Assembly: GCF_030409845.1 (NCBI RefSeq)
Contig: NZ_JAUFQQ010000003.1
Coordinates: 1,240,001 to 1,304,000 of the forward strand
Length of the DNA: 64,000 nucleotides
DNA from: Flavobacterium branchiarum
GTDB taxonomy: Bacteria; Bacteroidota; Bacteroidia; Flavobacteriales; Flavobacteriaceae
Direction of reading: 5' to 3'
A program made the translations under genes and the position numbers. Shown piece by piece: positions 17,276 through 26,513 of this stretch. Under the pieces are notes generated by a model that saw only the letters and a list, made by a program, of their open reading frames with translations, was not told where the DNA came from and did not search any database. Every line of letters begins with the position of its first letter. Position 1 is the first letter of the stretch.

Positions 17276-18226
17276 TTAGATGCCAAAACCAGCTCTTGGT
17301 CCACCAGTTACAAACGTAGCGGCCATTCTGTTTTTTTGTCCTGTAGTAAACATATACATTCCAAGGTCATCAGTGTAATCCATATAATTCATAGTCATTT
17401 CTACAGGAGTTCCTGTACAAGTACTGTAATGAGGATAAGTAGGTACACCATAGTTAGCAGTATTATGTAAAGGAGTATCAAGTACAAAATCATTTCCGCA
17501 GGTTGCATCTCCCCAGATGTGACGTAAGTTCAACCAGTGACCTACTTCGTGTGTTCCAGTTCTTCCTAAGTTATAAGGAGCGGCAGCTGCACCCGATAAT
17601 CCGAATGAATTACTATCTATTACAACTCCGTCAGTAGCTGCATTTCCTCCAGGAAATTGAGCATAACCTAATATACCACCACCAATTTTACAAGACCATA
17701 TATTTAGTTTTGACGTTGGAGATGTTGGATTTAGACCACCAGAAGCCGTTTTTTTCATGGCATCAGCAGTTCCCCAAGAAGTTTTTGTTGTTGATTTTCT
17801 GTTTATTTTCTCTAGAACAAAGCTAATTTCAGTATTCGCTTTAACTCCAGCAAATATAGCAGGAACGTTTGCGTAATCTGGATTTTGAGCATTAAAATCT
17901 TTGTTTAATACATCGATTTGGGATTGAATTTGTGCGTCTGAAATATTTTCAGCAGCAGTCCTGTATAGTACATTTACTATAACAGGAATTTGAATTTTTC
18001 CATTTACCAATTTACCAGTTAGTATTTTGTTTTCTGTAAATGCTTCAATTTCATTCATTCTAATAGCCAATGTAGGATCGGCTTTTATTTGAGCTTCAAG
18101 AACATCTTGTGTTGCACAACCACGTTGATTAGCTACCATAGCTAGTGGGTCTGTAGATTCTGTTTTGTCATTTTGACAAGAGAAAAATAATAACGCTGTA
18201 AATGCGGATAAAACGACTTTTTTCAT
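17276..18226 (-). CDS. M43 (cytophagalysin/pappalysin-like) zinc metalloprotease lipoprotein
   Basis: 316 aa, with a lipobox ending LLFFSC. The catalytic site is HEVGHWLNLRH, where Asn sits at the glycine position usual for metzincins; HEVGHWLNLRHIWGD is typical of M43B cytophagalysins. A Met-turn region follows (EMTMNYMDYTDD). The N-terminal part (about 30-140) contains IPVIVNVLY and ISDAQIQSQIDVLNKDFNA, also typical of M43. No type IX secretion C-terminal domain is seen; the protein ends shortly after the catalytic domain, consistent with lipid anchoring. It is a single-gene unit with its own terminator. Confidence 0.85.
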   Translation of the reverse strand: MKKVVLSAFTALLFFSCQNDKTESTDPLAMVANQRGCATQDVLEAQIKADPTLAIRMNEIEAFTENKILTGKLVNGKIQIPVIVNVLYRTAAENISDAQIQSQIDVLNKDFNAQNPDYANVPAIFAGVKANTEISFVLEKINRKSTTKTSWGTADAMKKTASGGLNPTSPTSKLNIWSCKIGGGILGYAQFPGGNAATDGVVIDSNSFGLSGAAAAPYNLGRTGTHEVGHWLNLRHIWGDATCGNDFVLDTPLHNTANYGVPTYPHYSTCTGTPVEMTMNYMDYTDDLGMYMFTTGQKNRMAATFVTGGPRAGFGI

Positions 18227-18638
18227 AATAATTTGGGGTTTTGTTATAAAATTTTAGTTTTGTTAATAATTAAAGCAATTTTATAACAAATATTTTAACA
18301 AGCAAAATTTTATTATTAATTTATTTATCAGAATTTACAAAACCCTTGTATAGCGTAGTTCTTACAAAAATAAGCAAACATTTAAAGCAGTGTAAATTCT
18401 TACTTTTGTATTTTTTTATGAGAAGTATGATCTTGATTTAATGCTAAGTATTGCCTTTTTTAAGAAGAATTGGAGCTTTTTATTAAATAAACCGCTTTAA
18501 TAGGAGAAAGTGGCTACTAAATTCTATAAGCTTTCGTTAGTTAACCTTTCATTAATTAACGTTGTGATTGAAAATAGAGTATTTACTACCACATGAATAT
18601 TGAGAAGCATTTGTAGTTCAAAAATAAGAAAAAAGTAT
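18227..18638. other. Intergenic stretch, no gene seen
   Basis: 412 bp of AT-rich sequence upstream of the M43 gene and downstream of the TrmH-family gene. I see no open frame of note and no strong hairpin. It must hold the M43 promoter, but I could not place one with confidence. Confidence 0.5.
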
Positions 18639-19136
18639 TTATAAAGAAGTGATTTCGTATAATGCAATACTTGCGGCTTGTACAACATTCATGCTGCTGT
18701 TTTTTCCAAACATGTTAATGTGAACAATTTGATTCGAGATTTTTAAAAGTTCATCAGAAATCCCGTCAATTTCACTTCCTATTAAAAGTGCAATTTTTTT
18801 GTTTTCTGGAATTGTAACGTCTTTTAAAGGCTTACTATTGTTTGCAATTTCTAAAGCTATAATTTCAAAATCATTTTCAATTAAATGAAGAACCAAATCA
18901 GGGGTTTCTTCAATGATAGTATGAGGTACATGAAGATGAGTACTTCGAGAGGTTTTGTTTATTTTTCTAGGCGTTAACGGAATATCTTTTCCTAAAAAAA
19001 TGATATTCTCAACCCCAAAGGCTTCACTTATTCTAAAAAGAGAACCAATATTTTGTTGAAAATAAATATGATCGCAAACTAGCGTTATAGGAAAATTTTT
19101 TCTTTCGAATTGTATTTCTTCGTGTGTTAATTGCAC
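18639..19136 (-). CDS. TrmH/SpoU-family RNA 2'-O-ribose methyltransferase
   Basis: 165 aa if started at the GTG at 19136 (MQLTHEEIQFERKNFP). A longer version starting at GTG 19181 would overlap the upstream gene by 35 nt and add 15 residues; the shorter start matches the usual N-terminus and leaves a 10-nt gap. SPOUT motifs are all present: motif 1 NIGSLFRISEAFGV, motif 2 ALLIGSEIDGIS and motif 3 MNVVQAASIALYE, which form the trefoil knot that binds SAM. It methylates tRNA or rRNA ribose; the exact site is not evident. It is last in the tsaD-rsmE-DUF4159 operon. Confidence 0.85.
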   Translation of the reverse strand: MQLTHEEIQFERKNFPITLVCDHIYFQQNIGSLFRISEAFGVENIIFLGKDIPLTPRKINKTSRSTHLHVPHTIIEETPDLVLHLIENDFEIIALEIANNSKPLKDVTIPENKKIALLIGSEIDGISDELLKISNQIVHINMFGKNSSMNVVQAASIALYEITSL

Positions 19137-19146
19137 TTGATTTGAG

Positions 19147-19785
19147 TTAATTGGTAAAGATATAATTGATAATGTTTGCACCCATTTTTAGTGCTTTTTG
19201 GCGTACTTCGAGAGGGTCGTTATGTACTTCGGCATCTTCCCAACCATCGCCTAGGTCACATTGAAAAGTATAAATTAATACCAATTTGTTTTCGATGAAA
19301 ATTCCAAATGCCTGAGGTCTTTTTCCGTCATGCTCATGGATTTTAGGGAGACCGTTTGAAAAAAGAAATGGTTTTTGAAAAATAGCGTGATTGGCAGGAA
19401 GTTCTACCAATTCACTATTTGGGAATATTTTTTTTATTTCTTTTCGAATATACTGATCCATTCCATAATTATCATCAATATGAAGAAAACCACCACCATA
19501 TAAATAATTACGTAGATTAGTAACATCTGCATCGCTAAAAACTACATTTCCGTGACCAGTCATATGTACAAAAGGATAGGAAAGTAAATCAGGATTGCTA
19601 GGTTCTACCGTACCAGGTTTTGCTTTAATTCGGGTATTTATAGTTGCATTACAAAACTTTATCAAGTTAGGTAATGCAGTTGGATTTGCATACCAATCAC
19701 CACCGCCACTATATTTTAGTAATGCAATTTCTTGCGAAAAAGAAGAGGCGGAAATAAATAAAAAAAGCAAAAATAGTTTCTTCAT
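19147..19785 (-). CDS. Secreted DUF4159-domain protein
   Basis: 212 aa with a signal peptide ending SASSFSQ. The body matches DUF4159 proteins: IALLKYSGGGDWYANPTALP near the start, then SYPFVHMTGHGNVVFSD, GGGFLHIDDNYGMD and HPIF-like NHAIFQKPF. These have a class I glutamine-amidotransferase-like fold and occur across Bacteroidota and Planctomycetes without known function. It lies between rsmE and the TrmH-family gene on the same strand. Why a secreted protein sits among tRNA/rRNA modification genes is not evident. Confidence 0.8.
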   Translation of the reverse strand: MKKLFLLFLFISASSFSQEIALLKYSGGGDWYANPTALPNLIKFCNATINTRIKAKPGTVEPSNPDLLSYPFVHMTGHGNVVFSDADVTNLRNYLYGGGFLHIDDNYGMDQYIRKEIKKIFPNSELVELPANHAIFQKPFLFSNGLPKIHEHDGKRPQAFGIFIENKLVLIYTFQCDLGDGWEDAEVHNDPLEVRQKALKMGANIINYIFTN

Positions 19786-19817
19786 AACGGTAAAGTCAGA
19801 GATTAGTATTTTTAAAT

Positions 19818-20528
19818 TTAAATTGTTTCATTAAAAAAAGCAACACTATGACAAGCAACTATTGCCGCAGTTTCTGTACGTAATCTTGTATTTCCTAAGG
19901 ATACAGGTTGAAAGTTATTTTCGATAGCCAAAGCGATTTCCTTTTCTGAAAAATCACCTTCTGGGCCAATAAGTAGCGTTATGTCTTCATTAGGTTTTAA
20001 AACCGATTTTAATGTCTTTTTATCTGTTTCTTCGCAATGAGCAATCAACAGTGAACCTTTATTTTTACGTTTTACAAATTCCTTGAATGAAATAGCTTCA
20101 TTTAGTTTAGGAAGATATAATTCGTTAGATTGTTTCATTGCTGATAAAATAATTTTTTCATAACGCTCAATATTAATTACTTTACGTTCCGATCTATCAC
20201 AAATAATAGGTGTAATTTCATGAATTCCAATTTCAGTAGCTTTTTCTAGAAACCATTCGTAACGATCGTTCATTTTGGTTGGAGCAACCGCAAGATGCAA
20301 ACGATATTTAGGATCAGGAGCTTTTTCAAATGAAATTATTTTAACAGTGCATTTATTATCAGAAGCCAAAGTGATTTCTGTTTCAAATAAATACCCTAGT
20401 CCATTTGTTACATGTAATATATCAGAATCTTTTTTTCGTAATACTTTTATAATATGTTTACTTTCTTCTTTATCAAAAGAAAATTCTTTAGTCGTTTCGT
20501 CAATATTAGGGTTGTAAAATAATTGCAT
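19818..20528 (-). CDS. rsmE: 16S rRNA m3U1498 methyltransferase RsmE
   Basis: 236 aa, the normal RsmE length. The N-terminal PUA-like part (about 1-70) includes ESKHIIKVLRKKDSD. The C-terminal SPOUT knot has KATEIGIHEITPIICDRSER, LLIGPEGDFSEKE and the end motif SLGNTRLRTETAAIVA, all diagnostic. It methylates N3 of U1498 in assembled 30S subunits. It starts 3 nt after the tsaD stop, so the two are co-transcribed. Confidence 0.93.
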   Translation of the reverse strand: MQLFYNPNIDETTKEFSFDKEESKHIIKVLRKKDSDILHVTNGLGYLFETEITLASDNKCTVKIISFEKAPDPKYRLHLAVAPTKMNDRYEWFLEKATEIGIHEITPIICDRSERKVINIERYEKIILSAMKQSNELYLPKLNEAISFKEFVKRKNKGSLLIAHCEETDKKTLKSVLKPNEDITLLIGPEGDFSEKEIALAIENNFQPVSLGNTRLRTETAAIVACHSVAFFNETI

Positions 20529-20531
20529 AGT

Positions 20532-21554
20532 TTAAAATTGTATTCGTGCTTTAGAAACAACAGCAGCTGTTTCAAATTGTTCAGATAAATATTTTTGATA
20601 ACCCACAATTCCAATCATTGCAGCATTATCGGTCGTGTATTCAAATTTCGGAATATAAGTTTTCCAACCGTATGTTTTTTCGCTTTCTTTCAGTCTGTTT
20701 CTTATTCCAGAATTAGCCGAAACTCCACCACCAATAGCAATTTGAGTAATTCCGGTTTCTTTTACCGCTAATTTTAATTTGTCCATTAAAATCTCGATAA
20801 TTGTATATTGTATAGAAGCACAAATGTCATTTAGATTTTCTTCTATGAAATTTGGGTTTTCTAGTTTTTTCTTTTGAATAAAATATAAAATAGCCGTTTT
20901 TAAACCAGAGAAACTAAAATCAAGTCCAGGAACTTTAGGTTTTGTAAACGGAAATGCTTTTGGGTTTCCTAATTGAGCGTATTTATCAACAAGTGGGCCT
21001 CCAGGATAGGGAAGACCTAAAATTTTAGCACTTTTATCAAATGCTTCACCAACGGCATCATCAGTTGTTTCGCCAATAATTTGCATGTCAAAAAAACCAT
21101 TTACTTTAATAACCTGAGTGTGACCACCACTAATAGTCAATGCTAAAAATGGAAAAGTTGGCTTGTCGTACCCTTCCTCATCAATAAAATGAGCCAAAAT
21201 ATGAGCATGCATGTGGTTAACGGCTATTAATGGAATATTTAAAGCTAATGCTAATGACTTGCTAAATGAGCTTCCAACTAGCAGTGATCCCATAAGTCCA
21301 GGGCCTTGTGTAAATGCGATGGCAGATAATTGATCTTTTTTAATATTGGCCTTACGAAGTGCCGCATCAATTACTGGAACTATGTTTTGTTGGTGCGCTC
21401 TTGAAGCAAGTTCAGGAACTACACCTCCATATTGTGTGTGAATCAGCTGGTTGGCAACAACATTTGATAGTACTTTGTCGTTAAGTAAAACAGCTGCCGC
21501 AGTATCATCGCAAGAACTTTCGATAGCAAGAATAAAAACCTCAGGATTTTGCAT
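20532..21554 (-). CDS. tsaD: tRNA N6-threonylcarbamoyladenosine transferase TsaD
   Basis: 340-aa Kae1/TsaD/YgjD family ATPase-like protein. It transfers the threonylcarbamoyl group from TC-AMP to A37 of ANN-decoding tRNAs, working with TsaB and TsaE. Visible signatures are IESSCDDTAAAVL, VVPELASRAHQQNI, the metal-binding HMHAHI, ALTISGGHT and the C-terminal GGGVSANSGIRNRL. It is the first gene of the leftward operon and divergent from tamB, separated by about 150-200 bp. Confidence 0.95.
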   Translation of the reverse strand: MQNPEVFILAIESSCDDTAAAVLLNDKVLSNVVANQLIHTQYGGVVPELASRAHQQNIVPVIDAALRKANIKKDQLSAIAFTQGPGLMGSLLVGSSFSKSLALALNIPLIAVNHMHAHILAHFIDEEGYDKPTFPFLALTISGGHTQVIKVNGFFDMQIIGETTDDAVGEAFDKSAKILGLPYPGGPLVDKYAQLGNPKAFPFTKPKVPGLDFSFSGLKTAILYFIQKKKLENPNFIEENLNDICASIQYTIIEILMDKLKLAVKETGITQIAIGGGVSANSGIRNRLKESEKTYGWKTYIPKFEYTTDNAAMIGIVGYQKYLSEQFETAAVVSKARIQF

Positions 21555-21575
21555 GTAAAGGCACGAATTTTGAAT

Positions 21576-21583
21576 TATATTTG
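21576..21583 (+). promoter_or_regulatory. Candidate -7 box for tamB
   Basis: TATATTTG matches TAnnTTTG. A TTG at 21549-21551 lies 24 nt upstream, slightly beyond the usual spacing. It is correctly oriented for tamB and gives a 5' leader of about 100-170 nt. Confidence 0.45.
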
Positions 21584-21761
21584 ACGAATCAAATTTTGAT
21601 TTTTTTATATTTAAAAGTAGAAGCCAAAATTAAAGAATTTTTATCAAAGGAACCTTCCTTTGGTTGCTCTAAATTAAATTTAAAGAAAAACTAAAAAAAC
21701 AATCGGTATCAGAAAAATAAAAAAAATAGTATCTCGTTCCCTAATCGGACTAATTCTACTT

Positions 21762-24700
21762 TTGTTAGTGTTGGCTATCGCATTGTCTTTACCTGTTGTT
21801 CAGACCAAAATTGCAAATTATATTACAGACACATTAAACGCGGATTTTGGTACTCATATATCTGTTGATAAAGTTTCTGTAAGTGTTTTTGGAGGTGTAA
21901 AACTTAGGAAAGTTTTGATTATGGATCACCATAAAGATACTTTAATCTATTCTGATTTAGTTAAAACAAATATTTTAGGTGTTAAAAGAGTTCTTGATGG
22001 CGATTTAATTTTCGGTGAAATTCGTTTGACAGGTTTACTATTTAATTTAAAAACGTACAAAAACGAAAAAAAAACCAATCTCGATGTGTTTATTCATTCG
22101 TTTGAAACAGGAAAACCAATTCCTCCCAAAACAAAAAAATTCTTGCTTACTGCAAAAGATGCCTACATTACTAATGGGCATTTTATTTTAACAGATGAAA
22201 ATCGACTCGTTCCAAAAGATGTTGACTTCACGAAGTTAAATGCACATATTAGCGATTTTAAGCTTCTTGGACCTGATGTAAGTACAAGGATTCATAAGTT
22301 ATCATTTTTAGACCATAGAGGATTGTATGTTGCAAATTTAACATCACGATTTAGTTATACTAAGAAGCAAATGAAGTTAGAAAAGCTATCTATTTTAACT
22401 AAATATTCTAAAATATACGGAGCTGCTACTTTAAACTATCATATTGAGGATTTTGCTAAATTTACAGATAAAGTTCAGTTTGATGTTGCTTTAGATTCTG
22501 CAAATATTGGTTCAAATGACATCCGTTATTTTTATAAAGAGTTAGGTAAAGACCAGTATTTCCGTGTCAAATCAAAAATTGAAGGAACTCTAAATGATTT
22601 GAATTTAAAGCGACTTACATTAACAGATTTGCATAAATCTAATATTGTTGGAAATATAAATTTTAAAAACCTTTTTGGAAAAAACGGCCAAGAGTTTCTA
22701 ATGAACGGAAAATTCGACAGACTCTCTTCAAGCTATGATAATCTTGTTGTTTTATTACCAAATGTGTTAGGGAAAAAATTACCTAAAGAATTACAAAGAA
22801 TTGGTAAATTCACTATAGATGGTAAAGCAAAAGTTTCTAAAACAGAATTAGATGTCGATTTTTATATGACAACCGATTTAGGAAACGGCCTTGTTGATTT
22901 AAACATGAATGAAATCAACTTTATTGATAAAGCTTCCTATTCTGGTAATATAGTTTTAGAAAATTTTGATTTAGGTGCTTTATTAGGTCGAAAAGATATT
23001 GGAAAAACTACACTTAATTTAGATGTTGATGGAAAAGGATTTACCGAAAAGCACTTAAATACTGTAATCAAAGGAGATGTTCAGAAGTTTAATTACAATA
23101 ATTACACATACAGTAATATAGTATTGAACGGTAATTTTAAATTGCCACATTATAAAGGAAAACTGTCTGTAAATGATCCAAACCTGAATATGACTTTTGA
23201 TGGTTTGGTTGATTTAAGTAGAAGAGATAGTAAATATGATTTTCATATTAATGTTGAAAATGCCGATTTACATAAGCTGAGATTTATTAAAGATTCTGTA
23301 TCTGTTTTTAAAGGAGATGTTGTAGTTCAGGTTGCTGGAAATACAATCGAAAATCTTCAAGGAAATATCAGTATTAATGATGCAATTTATCAAAATCCAA
23401 AATCAACCTATGTTTTTGATCAAGTCAATATTAGTTCAAATTTTGATGTCGATAAAATTCGTACCATTACTATAAATTCGACCGATGTTGTTAATGGTGA
23501 AATTGTAGGTAAATTTAAATTCAATCAACTTGAAAATCTAGTTGCAAATTCAGTAGGTAGTTTATATGCTAATTACAAGCCGTTGAAAGTGAGTAAAGGA
23601 CAGTTTTTACGCTTTGATTTTACGGTTTACAATAAAATAATTGAAATATTTTATCCAGATATTGAACTAGCAACCAATACGATTGTTAGAGGGAAAATTG
23701 ATGCTGATAAACAAGAGTTTAAGCTTAAATTTAATTCACCTCAGATAAAAGCTGCACAGAATACTTTTGATAATATAAGGGTTTCTGTAGATAATAAGAA
23801 TCCTCTATATAATGCATATGTAGAACTCGATAGTATTAAAACCAAGTACTATAAAGTGCGTGATTTTAGTTTGATCAACGTAACTATGAACGATACTTTA
23901 TTTGTAAGGTCAGAGTTTAAAGGAGGTTCAAAAGGAGAAGATTTTTTCAACTTCAACTTATATCATACGATAGATAAAAATAAAAACAACATTGTCGGAA
24001 TAAATAAATCAGAGTTGAAGTTTAAAAACTCAATGTGGTATTTAAATGAAAAAGACGAGCCCGATAATCAGATAATTTTCGATAAGAAATTTAAAAATTT
24101 TGATATCGATAATATTATTTTGTCTCACCAAAGTCAGCAAATAGAATTGGTCGGGCAAATAAAAGATGGCGATTATAAAGATTTGAAATTGAGTTTTAAA
24201 GATGTTGATCTTAATAAAATTACACCAGCTAATGAAAAGCTTGTTTTGAATGGTGATATTAATGGAGAGATTAATTTTAAGCAAAAAAAGAATGCTTATC
24301 AGCCAACTGCTTCAATTCAAATCAATAAATTGAATGTGAACAAAACCGACTTAGGAGCTTTGAATTTTAATATTGCTGGAGATGAAAACCTAAGGAAATT
24401 TACAATAAATTCATCTGTAGAAAATGATAAATCGGAGTTATTTAAGTTATTTGGAACCTTCGAAATTATTAATAAAGAAACGATACTCGATTTACAATTA
24501 AAGTTTGATACATTCAATTTAGCAGCTATTAATACTTTAGGAGGTGATGTGCTGTCTAATATTAGAGGCTATGTTTCTGGAAATGCCGCAATAATTGGTA
24601 ATTTAAAAAGACCAGACGTAAATGGACGCTTGTATTTAGATAAAGCAGGAATGACGATTCCTTATTTGAATATTGATTATCAATTAAGTGATAAGACAAT

Positions 24701-26222
24701 TGTTGATGTAACGGATGAAAAGTTTTTATTAAGAAACAATACAATTACGGATACTAAATATAATACCAAAGGAATTTTAAATGGTGTTGTAGAGCATAAT
24801 AATTTTACCGATTGGAAACTCGATTTAGATATTAGTTCAAAAAGATTACTCGCATTAGATACAAAAGATAGCGAAGATGCTGCTTACTTTGGAACGGCAT
24901 TTATTAATGGTAAAGCCACTATAAAAGGGCCAACTTCTGCATTGTTTATTAAGGTAGATGCAAAATCAGAAAAAGGAACATCAGTAAAAATTCCTATCAA
25001 TGATGCACAAACAATGAGTGATAATAATTTCATCCATTTTGTTACTGCCAAAGAAAAATACAATCTAGCAAACGGAATTGTTGAAAACACAAGGAATTAT
25101 AATGGTCTTGAGTTGGAATTTGATTTTGATATTACCTCAGACGCAGAGGTTGAAGTCATCCTAGATAGGAACTCTGGTCATGGAATGAAAGGTAAGGGGT
25201 TTGGATCGTTACTGTTTAAAATTAATACACTTGGTAAGTTCAATATGTGGGGGGATTTCCAGGCATATGAAGGAACGTATAATTTTAAATACGGAGGATT
25301 AATCGATAAGAAATTTATAGTACGAAAAGGAGGTTCGATTTCATGGGAAGGTAATCCGATGAAGGCGCAGTTAAATCTTGAAGCTGTTTATAAAACATCT
25401 GCAAATCCAGCGGTTTTACTTGAGAACTCTTCATTTAGTAAAAAAGTGCCAGTAGAGGTGGTGATAGGTATTCGTGGGGATTTAACAAGCCCAGAGCCAG
25501 ATTTTAATATCGATTTTCCAACAGTTAGTAATGTGTTGAAATCTGAAATTCAATATAAATTGGTAGATAAAGATGTTCGACAAACACAAGCACTTTATTT
25601 ATTATCTTCTGGAGGGTTTTTGAGTCCTGAAGGGGTGAGCCAATCTGATTTTTCTAGTAGTTTGTTTGAAACGGCTAGTAATTTATTAGGAGGGATAATT
25701 CATTCTGATAGCGATAAAATTGATATCGGTTTTACCTATACTTCAGCAGATAGAAGACTTGGACAGGAAGCAGATGGTCAATTTGCAGCGACAATTTCGT
25801 CACAAATCAATGAAAGAATTACCATAAACGGAAAAGTGGGAGTTCCAGTTGGAGGGATCAATGAATCTGCTATTGTAGGTGATGTCGAAGTGCAATACAG
25901 AGTTAATGAAGATGGAAGTATGAACTTGCGTCTGTTTAATAGAGAAAACGATATTAATTATATAGGACAAGGAATTGGTTATACCCAAGGTATGGGAGTT
26001 TCGTACGAAGTCGATTTTGATACTTTTAGGGAGTTGGTAAATAAGATATTTAAGAATAATAAATTAGAACGCGCCATTAAAGGATCAAACACTAGTGATG
26101 ATTTTCAAGATTCATCTATAGATCCAGCTTATCTTGATTTCTCAAAATCAAAAAAAACTAATAAAAAAGATAAAGAAAAGGTAAAACCTAATACGCAAGG
26201 ATTAATCCCTGAAGAAGATTAG
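21762..26222 (+). CDS. tamB: TamB-like translocation/assembly module protein (DUF490)
   Basis: About 1486 aa as listed from the TTG at 21762. The frame stays open upstream to 21684, and those codons (KKTIGIRKIKKIVSRSLIGLI) plus the listed start complete one perfect signal-anchor. Translation therefore probably begins earlier, at a non-ATG codon. An AsmA-like N-terminal region (ALSLPVVQTKIANYITDTLN, then FGTHISVDKVSVSVFGGVKL) leads into a long beta-rich repetitive domain that forms the lipid-conducting groove. The DUF490 C-terminus contains GKGFGSLLFKINTLGKFNMW, YNFKYGGLIDKKF and FTYTSADRRLG. It spans the periplasm and helps move phospholipid or assemble outer-membrane proteins. It is divergent from tsaD. 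Confidence 0.9.
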   Translation: MLVLAIALSLPVVQTKIANYITDTLNADFGTHISVDKVSVSVFGGVKLRKVLIMDHHKDTLIYSDLVKTNILGVKRVLDGDLIFGEIRLTGLLFNLKTYKNEKKTNLDVFIHSFETGKPIPPKTKKFLLTAKDAYITNGHFILTDENRLVPKDVDFTKLNAHISDFKLLGPDVSTRIHKLSFLDHRGLYVANLTSRFSYTKKQMKLEKLSILTKYSKIYGAATLNYHIEDFAKFTDKVQFDVALDSANIGSNDIRYFYKELGKDQYFRVKSKIEGTLNDLNLKRLTLTDLHKSNIVGNINFKNLFGKNGQEFLMNGKFDRLSSSYDNLVVLLPNVLGKKLPKELQRIGKFTIDGKAKVSKTELDVDFYMTTDLGNGLVDLNMNEINFIDKASYSGNIVLENFDLGALLGRKDIGKTTLNLDVDGKGFTEKHLNTVIKGDVQKFNYNNYTYSNIVLNGNFKLPHYKGKLSVNDPNLNMTFDGLVDLSRRDSKYDFHINVENADLHKLRFIKDSVSVFKGDVVVQVAGNTIENLQGNISINDAIYQNPKSTYVFDQVNISSNFDVDKIRTITINSTDVVNGEIVGKFKFNQLENLVANSVGSLYANYKPLKVSKGQFLRFDFTVYNKIIEIFYPDIELATNTIVRGKIDADKQEFKLKFNSPQIKAAQNTFDNIRVSVDNKNPLYNAYVELDSIKTKYYKVRDFSLINVTMNDTLFVRSEFKGGSKGEDFFNFNLYHTIDKNKNNIVGINKSELKFKNSMWYLNEKDEPDNQIIFDKKFKNFDIDNIILSHQSQQIELVGQIKDGDYKDLKLSFKDVDLNKITPANEKLVLNGDINGEINFKQKKNAYQPTASIQINKLNVNKTDLGALNFNIAGDENLRKFTINSSVENDKSELFKLFGTFEIINKETILDLQLKFDTFNLAAINTLGGDVLSNIRGYVSGNAAIIGNLKRPDVNGRLYLDKAGMTIPYLNIDYQLSDKTIVDVTDEKFLLRNNTITDTKYNTKGILNGVVEHNNFTDWKLDLDISSKRLLALDTKDSEDAAYFGTAFINGKATIKGPTSALFIKVDAKSEKGTSVKIPINDAQTMSDNNFIHFVTAKEKYNLANGIVENTRNYNGLELEFDFDITSDAEVEVILDRNSGHGMKGKGFGSLLFKINTLGKFNMWGDFQAYEGTYNFKYGGLIDKKFIVRKGGSISWEGNPMKAQLNLEAVYKTSANPAVLLENSSFSKKVPVEVVIGIRGDLTSPEPDFNIDFPTVSNVLKSEIQYKLVDKDVRQTQALYLLSSGGFLSPEGVSQSDFSSSLFETASNLLGGIIHSDSDKIDIGFTYTSADRRLGQEADGQFAATISSQINERITINGKVGVPVGGINESAIVGDVEVQYRVNEDGSMNLRLFNRENDINYIGQGIGYTQGMGVSYEVDFDTFRELVNKIFKNNKLERAIKGSNTSDDFQDSSIDPAYLDFSKSKKTNKKDKEKVKPNTQGLIPEED

Positions 26223-26417
26223 CAAACGTACATGTATTAATGTGTTTTAGTTTTGTTAATCTTTTTTTTACCCCTCTTAATTTTCTTATCTTTAAATTTG
26301 ATTGTCTTTCAAATTTTTAACACTTCAATCAAGTATTGTTATTTTTAAATTATCAATTAAAATAAATGCCTTTTTTTATTTTATTGATTTTTTTTTACTG
26401 TCCAAAAACTTATTAAC

Positions 26418-26428
26418 GAAAACGTTTG
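26418..26428 (+). promoter_or_regulatory. LacI-type half-palindrome upstream of pfkA
   Basis: GAAAACGTTTG, with the perfect core AAACGTTT (26420-26427), lies about 90 nt before the pfkA ATG. It matches 10 of 11 positions with the perfect GAAAACGTTTTC upstream of susC at 59593. The central CG and flanks are those of LacI-family operators. Confidence 0.4.
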
Positions 26429-26513
26429 AATTTAACATATTTTATTAACTTATTATAAATATAGCTCGAATAGTGGCGAATGTTTGTTAATTTTACCCTT
26501 TAATACTTAAATA

